This document shows positions 35,120 through 43,504 of a stretch of DNA of 64,000 nucleotides, piece after piece. Under the pieces are notes generated by a model, which saw nothing but the letters and a program-made list of their open reading frames with translations, was not told the DNA's origin and searched no databases. The stretch is taken from assembly GCA_964460985.1 (NCBI GenBank), contig CAYWQX010000007.1, forward strand, positions 1 through 64,000, read 5' to 3'. Each line of letters starts with the position of its first letter. Within the stretch, counting starts at the first letter, position 1. Both the position numbers and the translations under genes were made by a program. The stretch comes from CAZABG01 sp964460985 (GTDB lineage: Bacteria; Chlamydiota; Chlamydiia; Chlamydiales; Parachlamydiaceae).

Positions 35120-36799
35120 TTTTTCATAAACTCCTTTCTGAGAGAGCAAAGTTTCATGGCTCCCCTTCTCGATGATCTGCCCTTTTGACATCACCAGAAT
35201 GGTTTTAGAATCACGCACGGTGGTCAGACGGTGAGCGATCACAATCGCGCCCCTCCCTTTCAGAAGTTTGTCGATCGTCTCCTGAATCTTTTTCTCGGTA
35301 ATCGGATCAATGTTGGCTGTCGCTTCATCTAACAACAGGAATTTTCCGTTTAGGCAATGGACTCTTGCCAATGAAATAAGCTGCATTTCACCGCTGCTTA
35401 AAGATTTTCCCCTTTCCAAGATGGTTTGATGAATAAACGATCCCGGGAGGCCCACATATTCCAATGCTTTAATAACCTCTTTATCGGATATGTTCGGATT
35501 AAATAGCGTCACATTATCACGGACGGTTCCGGAAAATAAAACAGGGTCTTGTAAAATCACTCCAAAACACTGCCTTAACGCTTTTAAATCATATTCGGCA
35601 TGAGATCTTCCATTAATGAGGATTTCACCTTCCTGAATAGGATAGAAACGGAGCAAAAGCGAGATAATGGTGGTTTTACCCGATCCCGTTTGTCCAACAA
35701 GCGCAACAGACTCTCCCTTTTGAACCGAGAAACTTAAATCTTTGAGAACCCACTCCCCTTCGCGGTAGTAAAAAGAGACATTTTTAAATTCGATGGTTTC
35801 AATCTCATGGATGGGAAGACCCGAAAAGCTTTCCGTTGTACGATCCATCATATCGAAAATTCGTTCAGAAGCTGAAAAGGCCGATTGAAGGGTATTATAG
35901 CGCTCTGCCAAATCACTAAGAGGCCTAAAAATCATCATGATATACAAGCTAAATGAAAAAAAGGTGCCTGCGTCAAACGGATGAGTGAAGGCTAGCACTA
36001 AATAGGCTCCAATCAAGCTCAAGCTCTGTAAAAAATCATTTCCTGAAATATAGAGGCTAAAGTTTTCGTTGGTTTTCATGTACTCGCTTGAGATCGATTC
36101 GTTAATCTCTTCAAACTTTGCTTTCTCTTGTTTTTCGAGATGAAAATGGCGAATCACCATAACCCCTGCCAGATGCTCCTGGACGAAGGAGTTCATTTTA
36201 GAAACCTCCCGCCTAATTTTATCGTAGCTAATTCTCTGAACATTTCTAAAATAGTTCGTGAGAAGAAGCACAAAAGGCAAAATGGTAAGAACGACAAAAG
36301 CAATTCGGATATCCAAATAGAACATGCCACCTAAAATCATAAAGAAAAGAAGCAGGTTTCCGACAATTGGAACTAAACTTTCCGAAAACATCTGGTTGAT
36401 TTGATCCACATCGTTCATGACACGGGTCATGAGCCGTCCAACAGGCTCTTTATCGAATTCTAGAATAGGAAGCTGCTCAATATGATAATAGACATCGGTT
36501 CTAAGCCGTTTCATTGCTTTAGAGCCGATCCAGCTTTTAATGAAGGTATCGATTAAATCGAAGAGATATCCTAAAATGAGAAGAAAAAATAAATAGAAAC
36601 CTTGCTGGATAAAAGCCTCGTCCAATCCCCCTGCCGTCAAAATCTTTTGCGCCAAGATACCCATCCACAAAGGGACTATCGCATCGATCATGCGGGCTAA
36701 AACAATTAAGAGAATCGCGATCATTAATTGGGTTTTGTAAGGCTTGATGTAGCCAAATAACCTTTTAAAAAGGGTGAAATCGAGTGAATGGCGGCTCAC
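35096..36799 (-). CDS. ABC exporter half-transporter, catalytic-site partner (MdlB-like)
   Basis: 567 residues: six membrane helices (about 1-310) then an ATPase domain with Walker A VGQTGSGKTT, a modified signature LSSGEMQ in place of LSGGQ, and Walker B LLLDEAT with the catalytic Glu intact. The start is GTG at 36799 directly after the upstream stop, with GAGAGG before it. With the next-upstream gene it would make a heterodimeric exporter like MdlAB, BmrCD or TM287/288. Such exporters move lipids, drugs or peptides outward. Substrate cannot be inferred. The 3' end overlaps the convergent 34445 gene by 24 bases. Confidence 0.9.
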   Translation of the reverse strand: MSRHSLDFTLFKRLFGYIKPYKTQLMIAILLIVLARMIDAIVPLWMGILAQKILTAGGLDEAFIQQGFYLFFLLILGYLFDLIDTFIKSWIGSKAMKRLRTDVYYHIEQLPILEFDKEPVGRLMTRVMNDVDQINQMFSESLVPIVGNLLLFFMILGGMFYLDIRIAFVVLTILPFVLLLTNYFRNVQRISYDKIRREVSKMNSFVQEHLAGVMVIRHFHLEKQEKAKFEEINESISSEYMKTNENFSLYISGNDFLQSLSLIGAYLVLAFTHPFDAGTFFSFSLYIMMIFRPLSDLAERYNTLQSAFSASERIFDMMDRTTESFSGLPIHEIETIEFKNVSFYYREGEWVLKDLSFSVQKGESVALVGQTGSGKTTIISLLLRFYPIQEGEILINGRSHAEYDLKALRQCFGVILQDPVLFSGTVRDNVTLFNPNISDKEVIKALEYVGLPGSFIHQTILERGKSLSSGEMQLISLARVHCLNGKFLLLDEATANIDPITEKKIQETIDKLLKGRGAIVIAHRLTTVRDSKTILVMSKGQIIEKGSHETLLSQKGVYEKLTRLFER

Positions 36800-38512
36800 C
36801 TACAACCTCTCCAATTCTTTCATGGTGGCAAAAAAGCCCCCTTTCCTAATAAGATCTTGCGGCCTTCCCTGTTCTATCACCTTTCCTTGGGAAAGATAGA
36901 TCACTTCATCCAACTTCTCTAAAATAGAGACTCTTTGTGTAGATATAATGACCGTTTTCCCCCTGAAGTTATCTTGAATCGCTTTAAAAATACGCCCTTC
37001 TGTCGCCGCGTCTACGGCCGAGAAAATATCATCCAAAAGGAGGATCGATCGTTCAACCAAAAAGGCTCTTGCGATCGCTACTCTTTGCTTTTGTCCGCCT
37101 GAGAGAGTAACCCCCTTTTCACCTACCATGGTGTCATACGATTCCTGGAAGTCAAGGACCGTATTGTGCAGATCGGCTAAGGAAGAGGCCCATTCAATCT
37201 CCTCTTGAGAAGCTCCCTCTTTCCCGAAACTCACATTCTCGCGAATCGACTTTGAAAAGAGAAAAGGGATCTGCTCGACCGTTACCATGTCTTCATAAAA
37301 ACTGGAGAGAGGATAATCGTGGATATCTCTTCCGGCGATAAAAATCATCCCATACGGGATCTCGTATTCGCGGTTTAACAATTTAAAAAGGGTGCTTTTT
37401 CCAGAGCCTGCAGGCCCTGTGATCCCGATAAATTGGCCGCCTGGAATTTTTAAGGACAGCCCATTGATTGCAGGCTTCGATTGATGAGGGTAGGTGAAAG
37501 AAAGGTTCTTAAATTCAATGGACGCATCTGGCGGAAGCTCCAGATTTTCACTCCCTTCAATCATTTCGTAAGGCTCATCATAAATCGATTTCAACCGGTC
37601 GTAAGAGGCTCTTCCTTGTTGATAGATAGGGATTACCCATCCGATAATCAACACAGGGAAATAGATATAGGATTGAATCCACATGAAAGCGGTAAAATCG
37701 GCGATCGAGATCCACTCGATTTGCCGCATCATCAGGTAGGCAGTCGCTATCACAATGAGAACCGTCGTGAGTCTTGTAATCAGGGTGAGAAATGGAAAAG
37801 AGAGCCCTTGATAGGTCATCAACCGTACATTCAATCCAAGAAGATCGGTGAGCATCTGTAAAAATTTATTCAAAAGGGTTTTTTCAACTGCATAGCTCTT
37901 TACAATTCTGATTCCTGAGAAGGTCTCCTGCACGAAATTACTCATCTTTGCAAGCTGCGCTTGATAGTTGGAAGAGAGGGAGTAGATATAGGTTCTCAAC
38001 GTATAATTAATGGTAGGGATCGCAATAACAGGTATCATTGCTACCCATGCTAATTTCGGAGCTATCCAGAAAAGGGCTACTACCCCGGGGATCAAAGTCG
38101 TTATAAAATAAATCGGAAAGAGAAGAACGGGTCCTAAAATATCGCGGTAAGCTGAAATATCGCCGGACATTCTCGAAATGAGCTCGCCAATTCCATGCCG
38201 ATCGAAAAAAGCCATCGTCTGATTTTGAATTTTTTCATAAATGCGGGAGCGCATCGAAAGCTCTTCAAATCGTATGACACGACGGGTTGCAATCCTCATC
38301 GAATAGCGAAGGGTAGAAGAGATGAAGGCGACTAACACAAGAAGGGACGCTGTAAGATAGGGATTGAGAGAGGTCTCAATCGCATAGCGCATAATCAGAG
38401 GATTTAAAATGAGTAAAAAATTCGCTAAGGCTAAAAAAACGAAGGATAAAGATATTATTTTAAAATGTTGTTTAATGATGCGGCGGATGTGGCTTGCTAA
38501 GGAGGGTTCCAC
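36800..38512 (-). CDS. ABC exporter half-transporter with degenerate catalytic site (MdlA-like)
   Basis: 570 residues, six membrane helices followed by an ATPase domain: Walker A TGPAGSGKST, canonical signature LSGGQKQR, but Walker B reads LLLDDIFSAVD with Asp instead of the catalytic Glu. This complements the partner gene immediately downstream, where the Glu is kept and the signature is altered. One consensus and one degenerate ATP site is the known design of heterodimeric exporters. The GTG start at 38512 has AGAGG about 12 bases upstream, rather distant. The gene is part of the dxr-rseP-GT-like-ABC-ABC transcription unit by close spacing. Confidence 0.9.
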   Translation of the reverse strand: MEPSLASHIRRIIKQHFKIISLSFVFLALANFLLILNPLIMRYAIETSLNPYLTASLLVLVAFISSTLRYSMRIATRRVIRFEELSMRSRIYEKIQNQTMAFFDRHGIGELISRMSGDISAYRDILGPVLLFPIYFITTLIPGVVALFWIAPKLAWVAMIPVIAIPTINYTLRTYIYSLSSNYQAQLAKMSNFVQETFSGIRIVKSYAVEKTLLNKFLQMLTDLLGLNVRLMTYQGLSFPFLTLITRLTTVLIVIATAYLMMRQIEWISIADFTAFMWIQSYIYFPVLIIGWVIPIYQQGRASYDRLKSIYDEPYEMIEGSENLELPPDASIEFKNLSFTYPHQSKPAINGLSLKIPGGQFIGITGPAGSGKSTLFKLLNREYEIPYGMIFIAGRDIHDYPLSSFYEDMVTVEQIPFLFSKSIRENVSFGKEGASQEEIEWASSLADLHNTVLDFQESYDTMVGEKGVTLSGGQKQRVAIARAFLVERSILLLDDIFSAVDAATEGRIFKAIQDNFRGKTVIISTQRVSILEKLDEVIYLSQGKVIEQGRPQDLIRKGGFFATMKELERL

Positions 38513-38519
38513 TTTTTTT

Positions 38520-39155
38520 TCAAGCCTCTAAAATTTTAAATAGATCCGGAGGAAGCTTCCCCTTCTGGACCTCTCTTTCAAGAGAGGCAGGATCAATTTC
38601 ATGGTCCTTCAGCGCGCTCTTCAAATCTTCTAAAAAAAGAGGATGAAGAAAAGTCGCATTACTTGAAAAAAGATCGCTTGGGAAAACGAGTTCTCCCTCT
38701 TTAAAATAAAGAGCGCCTATATCCTCTGTCACAAGGCCCTCCGGCAGCGCGAGAAGGGTTTTTTTCATCAAATCCCTATCCTCGCACTTTAAAGAGATTT
38801 GATCTCCATCCCAATGCTTCAGGCGCGGCGTATCTAAAAGCATGACATCGAGATTTTTGCCTTCAGGTGCAAGCGCTCCTTTGCCTTGCATATCATTTTT
38901 CATGAGTTCAGCCACATCCATTCGAACGAGCGTACTTTGATGGATGTAGAGAACTTTCTCTTTAAACTGATTGAGAGAGGGGACATAAAAGCGATATAAG
39001 CTAGCTCCGTTCATGTTCCTTATCGGTACTTTAACGGGAAGATGTTTCAATATGTGAATGATAAGGGAAGATTTCGAGCGTTTGACGAGGCTATAGCGAA
39101 GGACTTCGGCGAAGAGCCAATCATGAGGCTCTTCGCCGATGTAAACCTCTATCAC
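38520..39155 (-). CDS. Glycosyltransferase-like protein (GT-A/GT8-like, uncertain)
   Basis: 211 residues. The N-terminus (IEVYIGEEPHDWLFAEVLRYSLVKR) and the YRFYVPSLNQFKEKVLYIHQSTLVRMD stretch (about 55-80) resemble the start and the central strand of small GT-A glycosyltransferases, where YLDADMLV-like sequence usually carries the metal-binding DxD. Here the aligned spot reads IHQS, so DxD is missing and the enzyme may be inactive or use another mechanism. The GTG start overlaps the rseP stop by 4 bases (GTGA), and the ABC exporter follows by 7 bases. This is a tentative family call; it could be an unrelated alpha/beta protein. Confidence 0.5.
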   Translation of the reverse strand: MIEVYIGEEPHDWLFAEVLRYSLVKRSKSSLIIHILKHLPVKVPIRNMNGASLYRFYVPSLNQFKEKVLYIHQSTLVRMDVAELMKNDMQGKGALAPEGKNLDVMLLDTPRLKHWDGDQISLKCEDRDLMKKTLLALPEGLVTEDIGALYFKEGELVFPSDLFSSNATFLHPLFLEDLKSALKDHEIDPASLEREVQKGKLPPDLFKILEA

Positions 39156-41008
39156 TTAAAATAGCCTCCAAAAATACGGCTTACATCATTGAATGTAACG
39201 TAAATAAAGAAGAGGATAAGCAATATCGCAAAGGGAAGAATAACCTTCTCTAGCGTTTTTGGATGAATTTTCTTCCCGGTGACTAATTCGAAGGTGGAAA
39301 GGACAATAGTTCCGCCATCCAGCATCGGGATGGGCAGAAGATTCAAAATCCCAAGATTCAAGCTGATCGCTCCAATCCAAAATAACATCTCGTTAATTCC
39401 GGCCATTCCTTGCGATTGAACGACTTGAACAATCCCGACAGGGCCTGACAAAAATTTAGGGTTAAGCGTACCGGTGAAGAGGGCTTTTAAGGTTCTCCAG
39501 ATCTCCGAAAACACGGAAGCGAATTGATCGGTCGGGATAGGGTTATATTGTACTTCCCGATCTTGGATCATCGGCATACCCATGACATAAGGGTTTGTGG
39601 CTGAAGGGGGGAGCGCCTCCAGGTTCAAGAGCTCTGAACGGAGTTTGGGGGTGATCGTTTTTAAAAGGACATATTTGCCAGACTCTTTTAAGGGCTTGTC
39701 GCTTCCGATCGATTTGACAATCTTTTCGAGGCTTTTGTAATCGATATCTTGATCAAAAGCCAAATCTGCATCATGCCAGGAGGTGACCTTCGCAAGGTTT
39801 AAATTTCTTTCAACGATGACAACCGCTTCCCGTTTTTGTAAATCGCTTAAAATCTGATAGGAGTATTTAACAGGGTTTCCGTTGACAGCGATGATTTTAT
39901 CGCGCGCTAATAATCTTGATTCAGAGGAGTCAGGAAATACTCTCTCCTCCTCTTCCTTATCCAGAAACTTTAAGGCGTTTTCAACTACCCCGTCATTCGT
40001 AAGGTTGTAAGGAAGAGCTAAAAGATCCTGAAGCTTGATCCCTTTGAGGTTCGCTTCATATTGCCAGTCCACAATTTCTTCCTTAAATTCAGGATCTAAA
40101 AGAAATTCCGAGGCGGCGACTTTAGGGATGCGAAGCTGGAGAGTTTGATCGCCCCTTACAACGGTGAGAAGAGCTTTATTATCATTTAAGATTTCTGTAA
40201 GCTGCGGGACAGAAAAAATCAGATGTCCATCTACCCATATTACTCTATCACCATACTGAATGCCGCTTCCGATTAAAGGAGAGTTTTCCGGAAGAGGATT
40301 TTCGGCTCCGTTTGGCAGCTTATCATAGATCAAATAACTCGCAGGGTTTAGAATGCCCCCCGTTAAAATGGAATTCCCTTGGAAAGAAGGGTGAGGATAC
40401 ACTTTCACACGGTATTCAAAAGGCGTTTTATCTAGGTTGCTGTAGTTGACTCTGTACCCTTTGACGGTCAAAAGCCCTGAACTTGTCAGAGGAGAATAGA
40501 GATGATCCTTGACCCCCTCATAGTTGTGATCGTCGTAAGAGACAATCTCGTCGCCGGCTCTTAAACCTCTTTGGTAAAGCTCCGATTTAGGATCGACATA
40601 ACCGATTTTATGGGTATATTCGCCAAACGGTTTTTCTCTCCCCCCATTAACCCACACTAAGGCAAAAACCATCAAAGCAAACACAATGTTGACCAAAGGA
40701 CCCATAAACGCCACTTTGATCCGAGCCCAAGGACCTTTACCGAAGAAGCCATCCTTTACATAATAGAGATCTTCGCCTTTATCCGTGTCAGTGCCTGCAA
40801 TCTTTACATAGCCTCCAAACGGAATCCAGCCGATTTGCCAGCGAACCCCTTTTCTAAGCCACGAGATGATCGGTTTTCCAAAACCGATCGAAAAGACCTC
40901 CACACGCATCCCTTCCCTTCGAGCCATGTAATAGTGGCCGAGCTCGTGAATAAAAATAAGAAAGCTTAATGCGAGTATAGCGAGTATGAAGGTGGCGAGT
41001 GTAAACAT
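39152..41008 (-). CDS. rseP: Site-2 intramembrane metalloprotease RseP/YaeL with PDZ domains
   Basis: 618 residues, the long chlamydial form (C. trachomatis CT072 is similar in size). HELGH (about 20-24) in the first helix is the zinc-binding HExxH motif; IPMLDGG near the C-terminal helices is the second conserved motif that ligates zinc. The periplasmic part of about 400 residues holds two or more PDZ-like regions (RAGDEIVSYDD, ARDKIIAVNGNPV). S2P proteases cut membrane-anchored regulators inside the bilayer. It lies 12 bases after dxr, as in C. trachomatis (CT071-CT072). Confidence 0.94.
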   Translation of the reverse strand: MFTLATFILAILALSFLIFIHELGHYYMARREGMRVEVFSIGFGKPIISWLRKGVRWQIGWIPFGGYVKIAGTDTDKGEDLYYVKDGFFGKGPWARIKVAFMGPLVNIVFALMVFALVWVNGGREKPFGEYTHKIGYVDPKSELYQRGLRAGDEIVSYDDHNYEGVKDHLYSPLTSSGLLTVKGYRVNYSNLDKTPFEYRVKVYPHPSFQGNSILTGGILNPASYLIYDKLPNGAENPLPENSPLIGSGIQYGDRVIWVDGHLIFSVPQLTEILNDNKALLTVVRGDQTLQLRIPKVAASEFLLDPEFKEEIVDWQYEANLKGIKLQDLLALPYNLTNDGVVENALKFLDKEEEERVFPDSSESRLLARDKIIAVNGNPVKYSYQILSDLQKREAVVIVERNLNLAKVTSWHDADLAFDQDIDYKSLEKIVKSIGSDKPLKESGKYVLLKTITPKLRSELLNLEALPPSATNPYVMGMPMIQDREVQYNPIPTDQFASVFSEIWRTLKALFTGTLNPKFLSGPVGIVQVVQSQGMAGINEMLFWIGAISLNLGILNLLPIPMLDGGTIVLSTFELVTGKKIHPKTLEKVILPFAILLILFFIYVTFNDVSRIFGGYFK

Positions 41009-41020
41009 ATTATCCTTAAA

Positions 41021-42145
41021 TTATATCAATTTCGCAGTCTTGCGTGCGTGAAGATCGATCTCCCACACGGACTCGAAATCATGGGCACTTGTTTTCGTAT
41101 GCTGCTCTAACAATTTTTCCAGTTTGTTCCCAATATCTTGCCAAGATATTTCTTTATTCAAAAACCTCTCTACAAGAATTTCATTGGCTGCATTCAAAGT
41201 TCCGGGAAAAGATCCCCCCTCTTTCAAGCAATCATAGGCAAGCCGCAAACATTTGAATTTTACCGTATCCGGTTTAAAAAATTCTAGTTTGCTGTTTTTC
41301 ACAAAGTCGAATGGTTCCAATAATCCCGGCAGACGATCTGGGTAAGTTAAAGCATATTGGATCGGCATTTTCATGTCAGGTTTAGAAAGCTGGGCTTTAA
41401 TAGAACCATCCACAAATTCCACCAAACTGTGAATAATGCTTTGGGGATGAATAATCACCTCAATTTGATCGATCGGAGTTTTAAAGAGATAGTAAGCTTC
41501 AATCACCTCTAACCCTTTATTCATCAAAGTCGATGAGTCGATTGTCACTTTAGGCCCCATTTTCCAGGTTGGATGGTTAAGAGCTTCTTCCACCGTGATG
41601 TTGTGAAGATCTTCCCTGTTTCTAAAGGGACCGCCTGAACTCGTTAAGATAAGCCGTCTTACTTTGGAAGGAGGCTCTCCCATCAAGCACTGAAAAAGGG
41701 CTGAGTGCTCCGAATCGACCGGTAAAATTTGGTGCGGTTTGGCAACCTTCATCACCACATCGCCTCCTGAAACCAATACTTCCTTATTGGCAAGAGCGAT
41801 CGTTTTACCCATTTTAATCGCCTCTAAGGTCGATTCAAGCCCTAAAGTGCCTGCAATGGCTGCAACTACAATATCGGTTGAAGAGTAGCAAGCTGCCTCC
41901 ACTAAGCCTTCCCGCCCGCTTACGATATGAGAGCGGGGGTATCTTTTTTTGAGCTCCCAGGCTTTTTGGGAATCATAAACGGCTATGATATCAGGGGAAT
42001 ATCTCTCAATCTGGCCTCCCAAATCGTCAATATTTTCTTTGACAGCCAAAGCAGATACCCGGAAATGGTGAGGCAAATGATCTACGATTTGAAGGGTCGA
42101 TCTTCCGATTGAGCCGGTTGAGCCCAGAATAGAGAGATTTTTCAT
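41021..42145 (-). CDS. dxr: 1-deoxy-D-xylulose 5-phosphate reductoisomerase
   Basis: 374 residues. GSTGSIGRSTLQI (about 8-20) is the NADPH-binding loop; ALANKEVLVSGGD and LPVDSEHSALFQ carry the DXP and metal-binding residues; SSGGPFR and MGPKVTIDSSTLMNKGLEVIEA are diagnostic. It makes MEP, the second step of the non-mevalonate isoprenoid pathway. It is first in a minus-strand unit with rseP, and its position next to the ytg genes matches C. trachomatis CT067-CT072. A plus-strand Inc-like gene starts 85 bases away and divergently. Confidence 0.98.
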   Translation of the reverse strand: MKNLSILGSTGSIGRSTLQIVDHLPHHFRVSALAVKENIDDLGGQIERYSPDIIAVYDSQKAWELKKRYPRSHIVSGREGLVEAACYSSTDIVVAAIAGTLGLESTLEAIKMGKTIALANKEVLVSGGDVVMKVAKPHQILPVDSEHSALFQCLMGEPPSKVRRLILTSSGGPFRNREDLHNITVEEALNHPTWKMGPKVTIDSSTLMNKGLEVIEAYYLFKTPIDQIEVIIHPQSIIHSLVEFVDGSIKAQLSKPDMKMPIQYALTYPDRLPGLLEPFDFVKNSKLEFFKPDTVKFKCLRLAYDCLKEGGSFPGTLNAANEILVERFLNKEISWQDIGNKLEKLLEQHTKTSAHDFESVWEIDLHARKTAKLI

Positions 42146-42217
42146 AGAGCGAATCTATGAAATTTTTCATTAAATCTCAAGAATTAAAGTCTTTACGCAT
42201 TCTTTATGCTAAAAGTG

Positions 42218-42223
42218 TATACT
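42218..42223 (+). promoter_or_regulatory. -10 box directly before the 42230 start codon
   Basis: TATACT, separated from the ATG at 42230 by 6 bases, the same spacing as at 32190-32202. A CTTTAC sequence at 42191 is a poor and distant -35. Initiation at normal distance would give a leaderless mRNA. Confidence 0.5.
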
Positions 42224-42229
42224 AATTGC

Positions 42230-42607
42230 ATGGTTACGCCCCTTAATACTCAGATAGAACCCATCGATTACCGATTGCACAATGATTATTATCATCATGA
42301 CGAAAACAAACTTTACTACAATAAATCTGACATAGCCTCTCCCCCTCCCCCGGCTGACTTCTCTATCGAAGAAGAAGAAAGAGAGGAAGTCTTCCTTCAA
42401 AAGAGCCCAAGAGATGAGGCCATAAGAGATATTGCTTTGTTCATTTTTGCCTCCATCCTATTTGTCGCGGCGGCAGGGCTTTTAATCACCGGTGTAGTTT
42501 CGTTAATTACTGCCTCGATTCCCCTTCTTCCCTTTTTAATTCCCGGTCTTCTTTCGGCGGGAATATCAGGTCTTATCTTTTACAATCTTTTTAAAAGGCC
42601 GGAATAA
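42230..42607 (+). CDS. Small bitopic/hairpin membrane protein, Inc-like
   Basis: 125 residues from ATG 42230; an ATG 24 bases upstream (42206) overlaps the -10 box and would not be transcribed from it. The first 65 residues are hydrophilic, with His/Asp/Tyr (NDYYHHDEN) and acidic clusters. The last 55 form two closely spaced hydrophobic helices (about 70-92 and 96-118) ending in FKRPE. A bilobed hydrophobic domain is the hallmark of chlamydial inclusion membrane (Inc) proteins. There is no signal peptide, consistent with type III export. Its 3' 42 bases overlap ytgD on the opposite strand. Function is unknown. Confidence 0.68.
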   Translation: MVTPLNTQIEPIDYRLHNDYYHHDENKLYYNKSDIASPPPPADFSIEEEEREEVFLQKSPRDEAIRDIALFIFASILFVAAAGLLITGVVSLITASIPLLPFLIPGLLSAGISGLIFYNLFKRPE

Positions 42608-43504
42608 CTTAAAAGCCCCGTGCAGGACAAAAACCGCGGCTAGCAAAATAACCGCAAGTCCTGCGGTCGAGACAGAGAGGTCTCTTACGGTCAATAAATG
42701 TCTTGAGAGGGCTACAGCTACAAGACTCGTTATAACCCCTAAAAATGCAGCATACCAGATTAGATGCGTCAGTTTTTTTACATGGAATTTCGCCGCTAAA
42801 ACGGGCGCGGTTAAAAAGGCAAGCACCATTAAGACACCGACTGCTCTAAAAGAGGAAATCAGGCTAAGTGCCGTTAAACTTAATAGAAGATAATCAAAAA
42901 AGAGGATTGAAAAACCTAAAAATTCGGCAAAGAGAGGGTCAAAAGCCACTACTTTAAACCCTTTAAAAAATAACGTGAAAAGAGTCGCATTAAGCAGGGT
43001 GACAAGAAAAAGAGGAAAAATATCTGCCAATTGAAGAGCATCGACATTGCCCATCACCGCCTCAATTCCTACATGAGAAGAACGGGTGAGAAGATTTACC
43101 ATAACAAGTCCCAGAGCAAAAAGAGAGGTAAAAACAAGTCCGGTTGCCGCGTCCTCTTTTAAACCAAGCGTTTGAATCATAAATCGGGTCAAAAAAACAG
43201 TAATAAAGGCCATGATGAGAGAGGCTATCATCAAAGGTCCCATCGAGATGGAACCATGCTCTTTAAAGCTGATCCAAAATACAAAAGCAATTCCCACCAA
43301 CAGGGTGTGGGAGAGAGAATTGGCGAGCATCGTCAATTTTTTTAGGACTAAAAAAGTGCCGGTAAAAACAGCCGACAAAGCAACTAAAGAGAGGACGATA
43401 ATTTGGATTTCATCCGCAGCAGGATCAAAAATTTGAAGGGTCATGAGCCTTTGAAAAAAGACTTTCATGAATGAAAAAAAATCGAGGTTGTAATAAGGAT
43501 TCAT
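42566..43504 (-). CDS. ytgD: Metal ABC transporter permease YtgD
   Basis: 312 residues with eight or nine membrane helices, an ABC-3 (ZnuB/MntB/TroCD) family permease; LVFTSLFALGLVMVNLLTRSSHVG and FRAVGVLMVLAFLTAPVLAAKF are conserved blocks. With YtgC it forms the channel for iron or another divalent metal delivered by YtgA. The ATG overlaps the ytgCR stop (ATGA). The order matches CT070 in C. trachomatis. The 3' end overlaps the small Inc-like gene on the plus strand. Confidence 0.94.
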   Translation of the reverse strand: MNPYYNLDFFSFMKVFFQRLMTLQIFDPAADEIQIIVLSLVALSAVFTGTFLVLKKLTMLANSLSHTLLVGIAFVFWISFKEHGSISMGPLMIASLIMAFITVFLTRFMIQTLGLKEDAATGLVFTSLFALGLVMVNLLTRSSHVGIEAVMGNVDALQLADIFPLFLVTLLNATLFTLFFKGFKVVAFDPLFAEFLGFSILFFDYLLLSLTALSLISSFRAVGVLMVLAFLTAPVLAAKFHVKKLTHLIWYAAFLGVITSLVAVALSRHLLTVRDLSVSTAGLAVILLAAVFVLHGAFKLFRPFKKIVKDKT

